Position numbers and translations under genes: made by a program
Source of the DNA: Gordionus sp. m RMFG-2023
Lineage: Eukaryota > Nematomorpha > Gordioida > Chordodea > Parachordodidae
DNA: 64,000 bases
NCBI RefSeq assembly: GCF_954871325.1
Contig: NC_088777.1
Coordinates: 13,493,366 to 13,557,365 of the forward strand
Direction: 5' to 3'
In this document: positions 28,701 through 43,700 of the stretch, one piece after another
How positions within the stretch are numbered: position 1 is the first letter of the stretch
Layout: every line of letters begins with the position of its first letter
Notes under the pieces: generated by a model
What the model was told of the DNA's origin: nothing
Databases searched by the model: none
The model's input: only the letters and a program-made list of their open reading frames with translations

Positions 28701-31700
28701 AAGCAGGGTGATTTTGTTATTTCGGCAAAGTATACATTGCCGAAATAACAAGGCAATGTGCACATTGCTGGGTTAAATCAGGCATGTGTTATTTTTGTAA
28801 TATTATATTATTAAATTTTTTCTTATTAATAATTTTTTAAGATTAATATTATATTTTAATTTGTTACATTTTTAAATATATATTTTTAAAGGGTTTGACT
28901 AAACTGCAAATGCTATGGTAAACTACAAATGCTAAGGTAAACTGCAAATGCTAAAGTAAACTGAAAATGCTTAGGTAAAAATTTTGATATATTATCTATT
29001 ATTTGTAGTGTGATTCATTTTCTATGATATAAATAAAATTATTAGATATATTCAATAATAAAGAAATATACATTAATAGTTGAATTTTCTTTTATCTCAT
29101 AATAAACGTTTAAATCCTTTAATATAATTGTATTAAAAATATTTATAATTAAATTTTAAATTTCAATAATATTAAACCCGCAAGAGGGCGTATTATTATT
29201 TTATAAAAAAAATTAAAATTATTCTTTGTTATATTATATTCTAAAATCATATTGTATTATTACCTAAAAAGTAAGCTAAATTCCATATATTATCTATCAA
29301 AAATTGATTCAAAAAATTGCAAGAACAAATATAGGTTTTTATAAATTACATATGATCACATTTTAATGGTAAAAGTAAGATAAATTAATTTTTTAAAATA
29401 ATTTTCGCATACTTTTTATTGATATTTTTCCTAAATAGCAAATTTGTTTTTATTGCCATTATTACAATAAATAAATAAGATATCACAGAAAATTTTTATC
29501 AAACATATAATGTTTGTAGATTATTTACACCTAGCATAAAAATGTATAAAGATTTGCCATTTTTAGGGGAAAAATATAATTTAGATAAGGGATTCCGGAT
29601 ATTTTTAATGACGTTATATTTTATTTTTAAAATGATATATTGATTTTAAGTAGAGAATGTAGAGGGGGGAGGGGTAGGTGTATTTGTTCGAATTTTCAGT
29701 TGATTTCTAAAGAGTAAAGACTTTGATTTGCTATTCTGAGATATAATAACTTGTGGTTTTAACGTAGGCTAATATCTAATGAGAATTGTTGGTGGGTTAA
29801 GCGTTCATGTATTTCTTTTTGTATAAATTTTGTTTTGTGTAGTTAATCATTAAAGTAATATAATTTGATTGTTTAAATGACCATGAAAAGGGTCTTTAAG
29901 TGTTGCTGAGTTCAATAATACAAATAACATTGAATAGGAGGTTATAAATTATATTATGAGAAAGTTGAAATACATTATAAATGCTTAATTATTATCTTTC
30001 CATTAAGGAAATTTTTTTATAAATGCTTCAATTGAAAGGTTATTTAGTCTTGGTAAAATGCTATGTATGCCAAAATGGCAAAGGTCTAATACTAAATTAT
30101 TTTAAAATTTTGATTATCTTATAAAATAATAAATCTATTTTAAATACTCTTTTACAAATTAATATTTCAACTCCCATTAAAAATACTAGTCTCTCTTCCC
30201 TATCTATGCTAAGAATGGGCTATTACTAATATTAAAATGCCTGATATATTAACTCATAATTAAATATTTTATTAATTATTGTAAATATTCATTCTTACTA
30301 AATGAATATGTTATGTTCTTCACAAATAAATAATAAAAACTAAATTTTATAAACTATTCTAATTTAATTGGTAACGATAATTAGATGCAAGTAGCTTTTT
30401 GATATTGTGAAAAAAATACTAGTATCTGTATCTAAAATTAATTTTTTCACATCTGTATCTAGATTCTTAAGGACCTACCCATGTAATATAAATATTATCT
30501 TACTGATTATCCATTTCTGATTGAATATATTAAGTGTATTAGATATGACGACTAGAAAAAAAATCTATTGTGATTGTAATCTTTTAATCTAATAAAATAA
30601 GGTAAAAAAAGGTAAATGAATGAATGCCATCATGTGAAATATTTATATAAATATAAATTAATCATTTACTATAATACTTAGATAAATCAGGATAAATCAA
30701 GATAAATAATATTTAACTTATTTTATTTAAATAGTAACTTGGTATTATTAAATATCATTTGACCCAAAATAATATTTTATATCGTAATATTAACAATATA
30801 CTTTACCGGCATACTTTGTTTTAAATATTATATACAGCCCTCCACCATGCGTATTATGCTAATTCAGCTTATTAAAATGAACCTTTAATGTTTTAGGAGT
30901 AAATTCTGATATATAACATTTTTAAATGATTATATTTTTTATAATAGTATTTTATATAAATACACGCCACTTGCGGATTTCATATTATTGAAATTTAAAA
31001 TTTAATTTTAAATATTTTTAATATAATTATATTAAACGGTTTAAACAATTTATTATAAGATAAAAGAAAATTCACCTATTAATATATTTCTTTATTTTGA
31101 ATATATCTAATAATCTATTTTTTTATAAGTTATTTATATCATAGAAAATGAATCTCACTACAAATAATAGATAATATATGAAAATTTTTACCTAAGCATT
31201 TGCAGTTTACCTTAGCATTTGCAGTTTACCTTAGCACTTGCAGTTTACCTTAGCACTTGCAGTTTACTCAAACCGAGAGAAATATATTTAAAGAAATATA
31301 TTTTAAAAAATCATATAACACTAAAAATAAAAAAAAATTAGCGGCCAAAAGATATATCAAGAAAAAATTTACATAAATAAATAAAATAAATATATTTTAA
31401 AAAAAAAAAATTTATTAATTTGTAAAATAGAATACATTGCCTGATTTAACCCGGCAATGTGCACATTTCCTGATTATTTCGGCAATGTATACTTTGCCGA
31501 AATAACAAAATCACCCTGCCTACCACTACCTCACATTGCCGAATATTTAACATAGCCGCTAACATATATATTTAAAATTATAAGAATTTTATTTTTTGTT
31601 GAGAAGAGAAGAGATGTTTTTAACATTCTTTTTGTTTATCTTAGAGATGGAAAAAACAAAATTAAAAAAGCAAGTTTATTTTTCAAATATGACATGAAAA

Positions 31701-34700
31701 AACAAAAAAATATTAAATAAAACAACAGAAAAAATTAAGAAAAAAATAGAAAAAAACGAGAAAAAATAATGCTACTAATATTAGGGAACGATGGAAATGT
31801 TAAAATCTATCAGTTTTTTTATCAGAGACCTGCAGAGGAACCAATTGCTACAAAACCAGGATTTGTAAAAAAAATTCTTGGCCCAGCAGAATTTTATTTT
31901 TAAAAAAATTTCGGTACCGGCCCGGAATTTTGGTTCCGGCCTAGTTTTTTTAAAAATAAAATTTTCAGCCCGGCCCGAGTATATAAAATTTTTTCGTTTT
32001 CATGGTTTAAGATATAGGAAATATTTTATTTTAAAAATAAAATTCTTAGCCCGGAAGGGCTCGACCCTGGGTTATTTTTAAAAAAATATAAGGAAAGGCC
32101 TTTGTATTTATACTGGACAGAACCTAGGGCAGGGTCGGGTCTGCAGGTCTCTTATTTATATTTCAGAAAACTTTATTAAATTTTTATTTTTTATACCATT
32201 TATAAATATTTCGGTAAAGGTGAAAATGATCAATAACAAAGTAAATAATTTTTAAAAATTAGCATATTTTTATAACTAAAATTTAATTAATTATTTTAAA
32301 AAAATATATCAGTTAAATTAATATAATTTATCTTTTATAAAATTAAAATATGCCCCCATATAAATCTTATCATCTATTCCAAAACTTTTTATTGCTGGAG
32401 AAAAGGGGAAATATTGGAATTTATGAATATAAATTTTGCTCAAAGCATATTTTTTATTCAAGTAGCTGACCAAAGGATCATAATATAAACCAGGCGAGTA
32501 AGGAGGAATTTGCTGTTGGGAGGAGAGATAAATAAAAAGTTTTCGAAAATATTGTTATAAAAAATATCGCATGTTTCATAAATTTATTAGAACTAATGAC
32601 TAACTATTTTTAATATACTAAATCAAATTAATGTGAATTATATAAATAGGCTTATTAAATTATTATGATTATTATAATAGATCAATAAGGAAATTAATTT
32701 TTTTAATAAATAAAAATAAAAGTATTTTTTTTATTCACTTATTAAAACTATTAATTTTTAATAAGTTAAAAAATATATGGTATTTATTTATATTAAATTA
32801 AATATTAAATGAATTTTTTAACACAAAATTTTGAACGAACGGAACGCACTCACCTTTCTGAAGGTGAACGTTGAACATCAACGGGTTCGATTCTTTTAGA
32901 AATTTTTATAGCACTAAAATAAAACAATAATATTTTTGAATTCTGCCATCTGCATTTTTTGCGGGGGGAGAAGGGGGGTTGCGTACCCCAGTAATATAAA
33001 TTATGGTAAGAAAAATAAATACTAAAAATTATGACATTTTACTTCTAAAATCAACATCAAGAGCAAGAGCAAGCACTGACCCCCTAACATCTTGTTCATA
33101 AAATTCAATACAATCAATTTATATTTCAATGAAAGAAATTCATGAATGCTTGATTAAATAACGTGAAAAAATTTTCAATAAATAATTAATTAAAATATTA
33201 AAAAAAACAAAAGTTATACATGTTTGTTTTTTCCCCGAAACTAATTTAATCTTTTCTCCTCTCATTATTTCTCAGCATTTATCCATATTGCTTCTACTTT
33301 CTATTTTTTTAAAATCATATGCATTTTTATTTATAAAATCATACATTAAGGCTGATCAGATTATCCAGCCCCAATATAAATAACATGATAGGAATTGGTT
33401 GTATCATCTGCTATGCTTCCAGCATCCTTTTTCTCATCAACAATAACTTCACACCCATTTTTTCAAAACAATTTGACACCTTTTGTTGCATGGTAAATGT
33501 ATTTATATTAGAAAATTCCAAATAAAAAGGTATGTTTATCCTTTATATTTGGCGAATTTCTCATCCAACAAATATTCTGGTAAAGCAGGGATCCAAACCA
33601 AACCTGAACCGAACCGTTAAACCGCTAAAAACCGGTATTTTTATCGAACCTAAACAGCTAAAAAATTTCTAGCCGAACCTGAACCGAACCGCTAAAATGC
33701 CCCTGAACCGGTTCGAGTCTCATAATTTTATGCTTATAAAATAATGTGTAAGTTATTACTAGTATAAAATTTTTAATTATATTCGAATTGTTTTAAAGAT
33801 TATTATCAATCACATTTAATTGATAAGTGTCAGTCATAATTTTTATAAACTTTTGTATATCGCAATTTTACAACATTTTTTAAATATTTTAAGCATATAA
33901 ATTATAATGTCTAGAGAAAAATTAAATCCAGTATATAAATTATTTATATATAGTATTATAAATGACACATCAAAATGTAATATTACTGATTGTTAAATAA
34001 ATATGAAAGGCCATCATAAATCTTGAGCGTCACATAAAAAGAAACCACTATCTAGAATTCGATAAAATTAACAAAATAAAATATCACAAAAAAAGCCTAA
34101 TAAAAAAGGTTTAAGATGTCATCAAGCCAACAGACGCTAGAAGAAGCGTTAATAGACTAACAATATCAGTAAAACTAAATAAAAATATTAATCGATGCTT
34201 GTACTGAGTTGGTCACTTTTAATGTCAAACCATTCATATTAATCGATGATAGGAGATTTAAAAAAAATTCTTGATACTATATTAGACGACGTAGGTAAAA
34301 TTAAAATTAATTCTAAAATTATTCAATCTAATGTTGCAGAATAAGCCTTAAGTATTTGGCAAAATATAATCAAAGAAATAAATAATAGTTAATTTTTGTA
34401 AAGAACCCAGGTTAAATAAAACTATGAATATTTTAAACTATTGGAGAAATCAGAGTAATCGATGCCCAGAATTATGTAAAATGTTCGATATCATACTGGC
34501 AGTGCCAATTACCCTAGTTAGTAATTAGTGTGGAAGGATGTTTTTCAACAATTAAATTTATACTATCTCTTTATAGATGTAATTTGAATGAGACAAATCT
34601 TAAAAATATATTAATTGTGCTTTAATAAAATTATTTTAAGTAAATAAAGTTAAATATTGTTCATATTATAATTAATCATTGATATTTATTTGTATTATTT

Positions 34701-37700
34701 ATAATTTAAAATATTTTTTTATAATCAGCAATTAATAAAAATGAAGGTTTTATATATATGTTTTTTATTTTAATGATAGAATAAATAAAAATATACCTCC
34801 CTATACATAATTCGAATGTAGATTGAATATAAAAATGTTCAAACCGGTTTTTGGCGTTTCGAACGAAGCCGATATATTTATTTTAACCGAACCTGAACCT
34901 TGAACCGTTATTTTTATCCAAACCTTAACCTGAACCGAAACGATATTTTTTTCGGGTTGGATCCCTGTCGCAAAGTTTATTTAAATAATTAATAATATCG
35001 CAATGAGTAATATAACTAATATTTTCCTAATTTTAACGATCTTCTCGTTTACATAGTGGTAGTACTCTTGAAAAATTATCGCGAATAAGTCAAGTTAAGG
35101 AATATTTACAGCTTTTTTAATTATATAATGGTTAAATTTATATAAAATAAAGAATTTTTTTTCAAGGCTAGGATCTGGTTTTTATCTGTGGGGTTCACTC
35201 TAACCTTTGGCGGACTTTTTGCGAAGACATATCGCGTTTACTCTATCTTCCAAAGTAGGACATCCAAACAATTAGTTAGTTGTATTATCAATATATTTCA
35301 TGTTGTCAATATATAAAGGATATCCTATAACCCTAATTATTATATCCCCAATTTCCCTTAATCAAAATCTAAATAATATTCCATATTATCTCATTAACTT
35401 GACCAACACCATTTGTTCTTATATTGTCTTTGTGAACTTTAACAATTTTTTTAGAATTTAAATAGGCGCTTATTAAGTTTAAAGATACTAATTTATAAAT
35501 ATTTTTATGAGATAATTAACTGGAATGTAAAATTTATTCTAGACCCAATGGATGGTCGAATCTTTAACATGTATTTGGCTTAATTTTGATGAATTTATCT
35601 AAAATAACTTAAATAAGAGAGACTTGGGCTACTCAAACCGATTTCTCCAACATCAGATATAATTCCTGTGAATTTTTTAGATGTTATATATATAATAATA
35701 TAGGAATCGATACCAATAACTATACTCTATAAAGATGCCTTAAATATTTTTAAATGCATGATCTTATTTTTAAAATTTTATTTTTTTAAGTTGAAATTTT
35801 GTCCAACACGTCCCAATAGCGGGTTTAGGCAAACCATTGCAAGGGGTTTCCTAAACAATTAGTTTTTTTTGGCTATAATGAATTGAAAATTTTTCTTTAG
35901 ATACATATAGAATAATTTTATTGTTATATTCTTCAAAATATAAAAGAACAGGGGTGGTCGGTGCAATTTTTGTCAAAATAATCATAGGTCTGAAAATAAT
36001 TGCTGTATTTGAATTTATAATATATCATAAGATAGCCCAAACCAACATCTACCTAACTTTATACATTGATAACTTAATTTTATATACTTTTTTTCAAAAT
36101 TGATTCCATTAAAGTGATTTTTTGCACCATCAAGTCCCAAACCCGGGGCTCGTAGGCTTGTAGATTCAATTTAAATAAGTGTCCCATAAGGAATTAATAT
36201 TATTACTCCATTATTTTCATTGACAATGTTTTATTGATAAAATATACAATTTACATAAAAATAATTCCTATAAAAATGACAAAATATCATTATTTGAATT
36301 ATAAAAAAAATGTGTAAAATTTTTAATAAATTTTTTCATTTTTTTCTAATTCTATTCATAATTGATTTAATATAATAGTAACCAATAAATGCTTATTTTA
36401 TATTATTATATAAATATAATATTTATAAGCATAATTTGATTGATCCTACTTCTAAAAATGATTTATAAGCATAATTTGATTGATCCTACTTCTAAACATG
36501 TCTGGTTTTCAGGGTTGGTAAGCTGGTCAATTGACTGGTCAAATTTGGTCCAACGGTCTATTCTAAAATATAATTGGCGAATTTGATATAATTAACTAGT
36601 ATACATTAAAAGCATGTTTATCAATTAACGAAGACGTCATATTTATTAATAATTATATTTATCAGAAGACTTCATATTTATTCATTAAAAATATATATAT
36701 TCTTCCAAATCATTATAAAGGTTTCATATTCATAAAAATAGTTGAATCTCCTCCATTCTTTATTCTTCATCAGCTGGCATCTTCCTCCCCCATTCTCCCT
36801 TCTTTCCCCAAGGAAAATTAATTGTTCATGTCATAAAAATCTGACATTAGTATATTATATTAAATTTATTTCTTCTTTTTTTCAGCGACTACAACATGCC
36901 CACCCTTCACAAGCCCACCCCTTTCTTTGTGGTGGTGTTGTATCGAATCGTCCCTTGAATTGTATCGGTACGCCTTGAAGACGTTCAGGGAATTTATCGA
37001 ATCGTCTCCCTTTATGATGATTTATAATATAATATCTCCGATACATTTCAATATATAATCGCGAAAACACATATTATCAATAATGACTTGTACATTGGGG
37101 TACCCGCATTTATAATCTATGGAACATTAATATGGACAATGTAATAGCAGCAAAACATAATAATTCATTCATTTTAAGACATTTGGGAAATAGGAGCTAT
37201 AATATACATTATTTGGGTATTATTAATGGTAATTAAGAAATAATGATTTTACATATAATACTGTAATGTGAACACATGGTCTATGTGTAAAATGCAATTT
37301 CAACACATGTAATTGTACTTCTGTCATGTAAACAAAATCAAAGCTACATCTTTATAAATATCTCCTAAAATAGATATAAAAATCCATTTTTAGGTATATA
37401 AAATAATTGTGAAAATTTTCCGAACAAAGATTTTAAATAAAATTACAAGACATATGCATAGAAATAATTTTAATATTTTATAGAGAGGAAAAATATATAA
37501 TATGTAGAAAATAAAATATTTTCCATCTAGGAATTACTCAGTATCCTAAGAAAAATATACCATTTCTACCTAACTTTGCCATCACAATTAGCACAAATTC
37601 ACAAAAATGTAGAATGCAAAGTAATAAAATAAATAATAAAATGTGATGTGCTATAAAATTATTACAAAGATAAAAAAAATGTAATATGCAGCATAAATTT

Positions 37701-40700
37701 ACAAAAAAAAATTTACACAAAAAAAAAACTTTCTCCAGTATGCAAACTGAACAATATTCCCATTTCAAGGCATACCTCAACATGGGCTGACCTTATCTGT
37801 AAAAATATTTTCCCTTCACATCATTGCATACCATAAAAATAATATAATATTTGCAAATAAAACTTTTTATAAAATTTTATAATTTAAAAAAAAATATATA
37901 TATATATTAAACATAAAGATTTCATAATTTGAAAAAAAAATTATTACACATCATCTAATATATCATATAAATCCATACCCAATTTATATATATATCAAAT
38001 GCAGACACTAAATCAAAATAACTATCCACCTATAACATTATAGATATTATTCTGACTTCATCATACTTCAATTCCTTTAAATTATCCTTCACAATTAAAT
38101 ATATCATATGTGTAATTCACATTACACCCTATTTCATAAAAATGGTTAATTACTTCAATATAAACAACATTAATTCACCCTCAATAGATCCCTTAATAAC
38201 ATATGAACCTTAATTGAAACTGAATTACATATACAATATATTAACATTAATTAATAATACTGAATTACATATACAATATATTAACATTAATTAATAATAA
38301 ATTATCCCACACATATCCATCCCTTTAAAAACCCAAAATGCATAATTATATAACACATACTTTATTACAAAAGTCCACTTCCACATATATTTTCATAAAT
38401 TTCCAATATTTAAATATTTAGCAAACCTTTCTGTCCTGCTGATCATGAGGTCTTATCTTCCTATGACGGAATACCTATAACACCATTCAATGAGTCTTAA
38501 GGCGTACCAAATAATACGACAATACTTATTGTCAAACATTGAATGTAAAATATACATCTAGACATACAATACCACAAATATTATTGTCTTAAATGGCCAA
38601 CATGAAGACATCTAATACCACAAATATTATTGTCTTAAATGGGCCAAAATAAATCAAATATCATTAACCAATAATTAATCATTTTATTTTAATTTTCAAT
38701 CCTAATACTCATTACATACTTTCTATCTTAACCTTTGCAAGCTAAATATATAAGATAAAATTATAGAAACCCTTAAACTCACTCCTTAATCTCACTTACT
38801 CCTGTATAGTTTTTAGTAGTGTTGTGGTTTCACAGTAAAATTCAAAATTACATGAAAAAAATGGTTCTTACCTTTTTTATTACGAATAACTCTTGAATCT
38901 CCAGGTTCTGTACATGCATCACTTTTAGTATTATAATAACATTTATTTTACATTCAAATATATATCCCATTGTAACCCACTCACCCTTAAACTTTATTTC
39001 AAATGTAGTTCAATTTATGAAACTACCTTACCAACCATATTAATAATATATAAACATTTATTTCAAATGTAGTTCAATTTATGAAACTACCTTACCAACC
39101 ACATTAATAATATACAAACATTAATAGAAATGAATTATTCATCATAATATTTCTTATTCCTTAACCTAGCCTAAAAATATACAAACATAGCTATCATCTT
39201 TATAAATTAATTTATGTCTTTAACATGAAATATTAACTGGTCTTACCTTTCTTATCCTTTACATTGCATTGTGTTCCGCATTAATCCCTAAGTAAATCCT
39301 GAGGTCACTGACAACATTAACGAAGACGTCATATTTATTCATAATTATATTTATCAGAAGACTTCATATATATTCATTAAAAATATATATATTCTTCCAA
39401 ATCATTAAGGTTTCATATTCATAAAAATAGCTGAATCTCCTCCATTCTTTGTTCTTCACCAGCTGGCATCTTCTCCTCCCCCATTCTCCCTTCTTTCCCC
39501 AAGGAAAATTAATTGCTTATGTTATAAAAATGACTGACATTCAGTATATTATATTAAATTTATTTCTTCTTTTTTCAGCGGCTACAACATAAATCTTATT
39601 GGGATAATTTATTTAAAAATATATTTGTATCATGAAGGAATCGTTTTATAAATAAAATTTAAGAATTTCATATTAAAATATTAGACTTACATTTTATAAT
39701 ATAAAAACAAAAAATTTTTTTATTACTTAAATAAATAAATATAATAATAGCTTACAATGTTTATTGTACACAATAGCAATTGATAAAGTAAGAAAATAAA
39801 AATGATAATTTAGCAAAGTCATGGTTTATTTTTTAATAATTTAAATTATTTAATATTTAGCATAGTATTAATTTTTTTTGACAATTTATTTCTATTTATT
39901 TACTTAGAATCACTAAATTTAAAGTTTATTTTAAAACAATAAATTTCAATTCTAATAGGTTGATAAGTATATAAAAAAAAATGTAATACAAATACGAACA
40001 ATATTAAATTAAAAACATATTTTAAAAAGTTTTAATTTATATATCATAATTATACATATATTAGTTATTAGAAAAAAACGAGGGGGGAAAACATGCATAA
40101 AAGATATTAAGGTAAAACTAATCATCTTGTGGGATGAGGCTGCCTATGAAGCGAATGTAATTTGCATTATGAATCGCTATTGCAAGTCATTATCTTAAGA
40201 AGAAGCCTTCGTGAGGTTTATTCGTAAGTTTAAGAAATTTGAGAAATCCCTTCAAGACATTTCCCATCATCGGATCTGAAAAGACGAAGGTTTAAGAATA
40301 GAGGGAATTTGAGCATATTCCAAAGCTATAAGGATGATCGAATTGAATAAATTATGTTTAACGATATGACCTTTAAATGAACGACGATGGAGGCTATGTC
40401 TTGCATTACCAAAACGGCAGAACTGCATTCTGAACATGTGTAGGGTTGGTTGGGTTATTAGGCAGTTTAAACGAATACCAATGGCGTGAGGGTGATCATT
40501 TTGGTTAGGTTGTATTTGTAAATTAACTGAGGGAATGGCTTAAGGGAATTCATGGCCTGAACCATTAAGCAGTGAGGAAAATAAAGGATGGTCAGATAAT
40601 TACATTCTGGAAAGGGGCGATTCTCATTTATTTTACTTCCACTTGCTACATATGAATCTATAAATTAATTTTCGTTTTAGTTGTTCAGGTCAGTTTACAA

Positions 40701-43700
40701 AATAATTTATTCATTCTGGTAAAAGGTAATACATTATAAATTTTTTTATTAAACCTAACTTAAAATAATAAAAAATTGGGTTACAACCTTTATTTCTTTT
40801 TTAAATATCCATAAGCGCAAATTAGTAAGCTAAAAATATTAATAATATTATTATTGAATTATGAATGATTTAATAGAATAGCTCAAATATATGATCTGGC
40901 CGAACCCCGGATAAAAGCTAGCCGAAAGCCAGCTAAGGAGGGTTTAGGGACGAAGCCTCTCTAAAAAATTCCACCCCCCCCCCCCCTCCCTATAGGAAAA
41001 TCTTGGATACGCCACTGGCAAGCATTTATTAAGTAGATGTACTATGAGCCCAGTCATAATTAAGTAAACATATTAAAATTCCAAAATATCAACCTCACAC
41101 AAATATATTTTGTAATACTTCTAGGGTGAAATTAATGAGAATAATGATCAAATTGAAAATATTTAGCTTTATGACTCAAGAGAATTTGATTCCATTATAT
41201 CTGATCAATCTACAAGCAAGACAATCAAATGTAAATTTCAATCTTATATAACCGGTTTCATAGATAGAATGAATCCCAAAGAAAAAAATGAGTTCTATAA
41301 TTGTTAGCAAAGGCTGTATATGCGAGCAATTTACTTTTCCACATTGTTGTGATAATTAGAATGGTATTATTTTTGTTTGCATTTAATTAAATAGTTTTGT
41401 TTATATAAATTTGAATATTTACGAAAAATAATTTTTTTTATATATAAAGTTGAATATTTAGAGGTCATGTAAAATTTGAATATGTATACGACGAGATTAT
41501 ATAAATTTTAGTAGTATAAATATAGAAATAAAAAAATGTAATATTAAGAAGAAATTTAATTTTATATTTTGGGAAACCTTTTTAATTTTTAGTTTGACTT
41601 TGATTTTATATTTTTAGTTGATTTTATATTTTTACGTTTTAGTTTATTTATGTTATTTTCGATTTTGAATATATTTAATAAATTAAATTGGCATCTTCAA
41701 TTCGTGTTCATATTAAATCAACTTCTAACAATGGTGCCGAACCGTATGTACTATGATGGACCTAAAAATTCAGTCTAATTAACTGTGAAAAAATATTCTT
41801 AATAAAGGGGAAGAGGGGATGTGTTAAAATCGACCCTAAGACAAATAACGAGATCAATAAAAAAACAATGGTATCAATATCCAGGTAAATGATCGTAGTT
41901 CGAAAGAATATAGAATTAGTCGTTTTTTACAAGAGATCGTTATAGTTAAAGGGAATTCGTCACAAGAGATCGTTATCCGTTCAAGTGATCCTTTTAGCTA
42001 AAAGAAATTTGTAATAATACTTATTAAAGATTTACGTTTAACTGTGATCTAAGTTGATAATATTTAGCAAAATATTAGGTTGTTGATTTACCCAAATCTT
42101 CAGGAAGAGAAACGGCTTTCATCGTTAGAAAATTCATACCGCAATCGAGCTCATTAGAGATCAGATTTTTATAAGAGATCTTTATTACAAGAAATGGTTA
42201 TTGTTACAAGAGATTGGTACCGTTAGGATCGTGACAAGAGTCAGTATCGTTACAAAAGAGCGTTATAGATATAAAAAATCTTTATCGTAGACAATATGGA
42301 ACAAAAGAGATGCCTTCGCGAAAGATGGTGATAACTCAATGTCGTAGAATCATTCATCACGTATAACAAGTTATCCTGTATGGGTAATTCAGGATGGGGG
42401 CGATTTTAAGGAAGGGGTGTCGTGTCGATACCTGTATTGAATTAATTATAAATTTAAAGAAATTTGAATATAAATTTTGTATAGATAAAATGCTTAAATT
42501 GTAAAGTTAATCGAAAGGTTAAATTATAAGAAAATTAAAGGACAATTATATAAAATAATAATATCAATAGTATGTAAATTTTATTAGTATAAATATAGAG
42601 GTAAAAATTTAATTTTAAGAAGAAAAAGAAAGGGAAACCTTTATAATTTTTTAGTTTTGATTTTATATCTTGGGGAACCTTTATAATTTTTAATTTTGAC
42701 TCTGATTTTAGTTGATTTTATATTTTTTGTTTGATTTATATTTTTACGTTTTAGTTTATTTATGTTATTTTATATTTTGATTATATTTAATAAATTAAAT
42801 TGGAATCTTCAATTCGTGTTCATATTAAATTTTCAACTTCTAACATCATAAAAAATGTTATAGTTGTACAGCTCATACATTTCAATTATTCTTCCACTAT
42901 TTTCGATTGAATGCCTTCAGTTATCATATATCAATAATTAAAAAAATTGTCAAATTTTTCAAGAATAAACATATACCAGCTGTAGTATTTTCCCGTAATA
43001 AGAATTAACATGGTATATCATCTACATTAAGTACAATTAGCGAAATAGGATGAGCATCATCAATAAAATATATGTAGAAAATACAATATGTGAGATAGCT
43101 CTGAAAGTATCAGTTGTTGAAGAAGCTGTATGTGTGTCCCATAGAAATTACCTATAATATATTAAATGAATAAATATTTTGGACGAAAATTTAAAATTTT
43201 TTATTCCAACCTTTAGCTACCTCATTGTTGAGTACAAGGGGATAAATGTATTTTGGCTCAGGTAAAAAACGAAATGCTTAATTTGGAAAAATACACATGA
43301 TTCTATATTTTCTCCATCTGAAAAAAATAAATTAAAGTTATGTTTGAAAAGAGAAAAAATTCTCTAAATACATGTGCTCACAATGCTATTTATTTATTGG
43401 ACCCCCAATTTTAAGAAACGCATCTCACTAGTGCTGAATTTGATGAAGCCTTTAATATAATACAAGAATTAGGAATTTTATAAGGTGTTGATACAAAATA
43501 TTTTGAGTGATTAATTTTAGATTTTAGACGCAAAACGGCCGGCATATTTAATAGCCAAAATATATGGAAAGTGATAACTATAAGAAACAATCGAATTTCG
43601 GCCTAAAGTTGGTGAAATGCACTTTGGCCACCTTGTCCATAAAGAGAAGTGGCTAATATTTTACTAACATTTCCTAGTTCGCCATCTTCATAAAGAAATG

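Larger units (their letters stand above)
28666..31568. mobile_element. Long-inverted-repeat (foldback-like) DNA element in intron 9
   Basis: Arms of roughly 540-600 bp (28666-29210 and about 30950-31568) are inverted copies of each other. The outer ends are GTTAGCGGC and GCCGCTAAC. Next to them, GGCAATGTGAGGTAGTGG and a palindrome around CGGCAAAGTATACATTGCCG recur in both arms. Each arm also has four copies of a 20-bp tandem unit like TAAACTGCAAATGCTAAGG. No transposase frame was recognised, so it is non-autonomous. The spacer holds a hAT 3' end (29990-30484). The superfamily is unknown. Confidence 0.82.
36624..39589 (-). mobile_element. LTR-retrotransposon-like fossil (two direct repeats, no coding domain seen)
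   Basis: Direct repeats of about 273 bp at 36624-36896 and 39316-39589 are about 95 percent alike and start and end with TG/CA-like dinucleotides. A purine-rich tract next to the 36896 copy suggests minus-strand orientation. The 2.4-kb interior shows no recognisable gag, protease, RT or integrase and holds several tandem duplications. It looks broken or non-autonomous. Repeat divergence suggests middle age. No clear target duplication was seen. The superfamily is not assignable. Confidence 0.55.
41345..42845 (+). mobile_element. Small LTR element fossil (TRIM-like), inserted in a hAT
   Basis: Direct repeats at about 41345-41730 and 42418-42845 share AAATTGG(A/C)ATCTTCAATTC and the end CTTCTAACA, and begin with TG. 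ATGGTGCCGAACC follows the first repeat like a primer-binding site. GGAAGGGG precedes the second like a polypurine tract. The interior is only about 690 bp with no coding domain, so the element is non-autonomous. The repeats differ considerably, implying an old insertion. The superfamily is not assignable. Confidence 0.75.

Noticed and set aside
28666-31568. Polinton-type interpretation of the long inverted repeats
   Set aside because: The spacer is under 2 kb and no capsid, polymerase, ATPase or integrase gene is seen. A foldback or MITE-like element fits better.
32838-32897. A functional tRNA gene
   Set aside because: No acceptor stem, an irregular anticodon loop, and only the B box is convincing.
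35251-35260. Donor GTAGGA at 35255 for exon 11
   Set aside because: It would leave phase 1, which no good acceptor before KISDLQLF can satisfy. The donor GTTAGT at 35275 keeps phase 0 and gives a loop of normal length.
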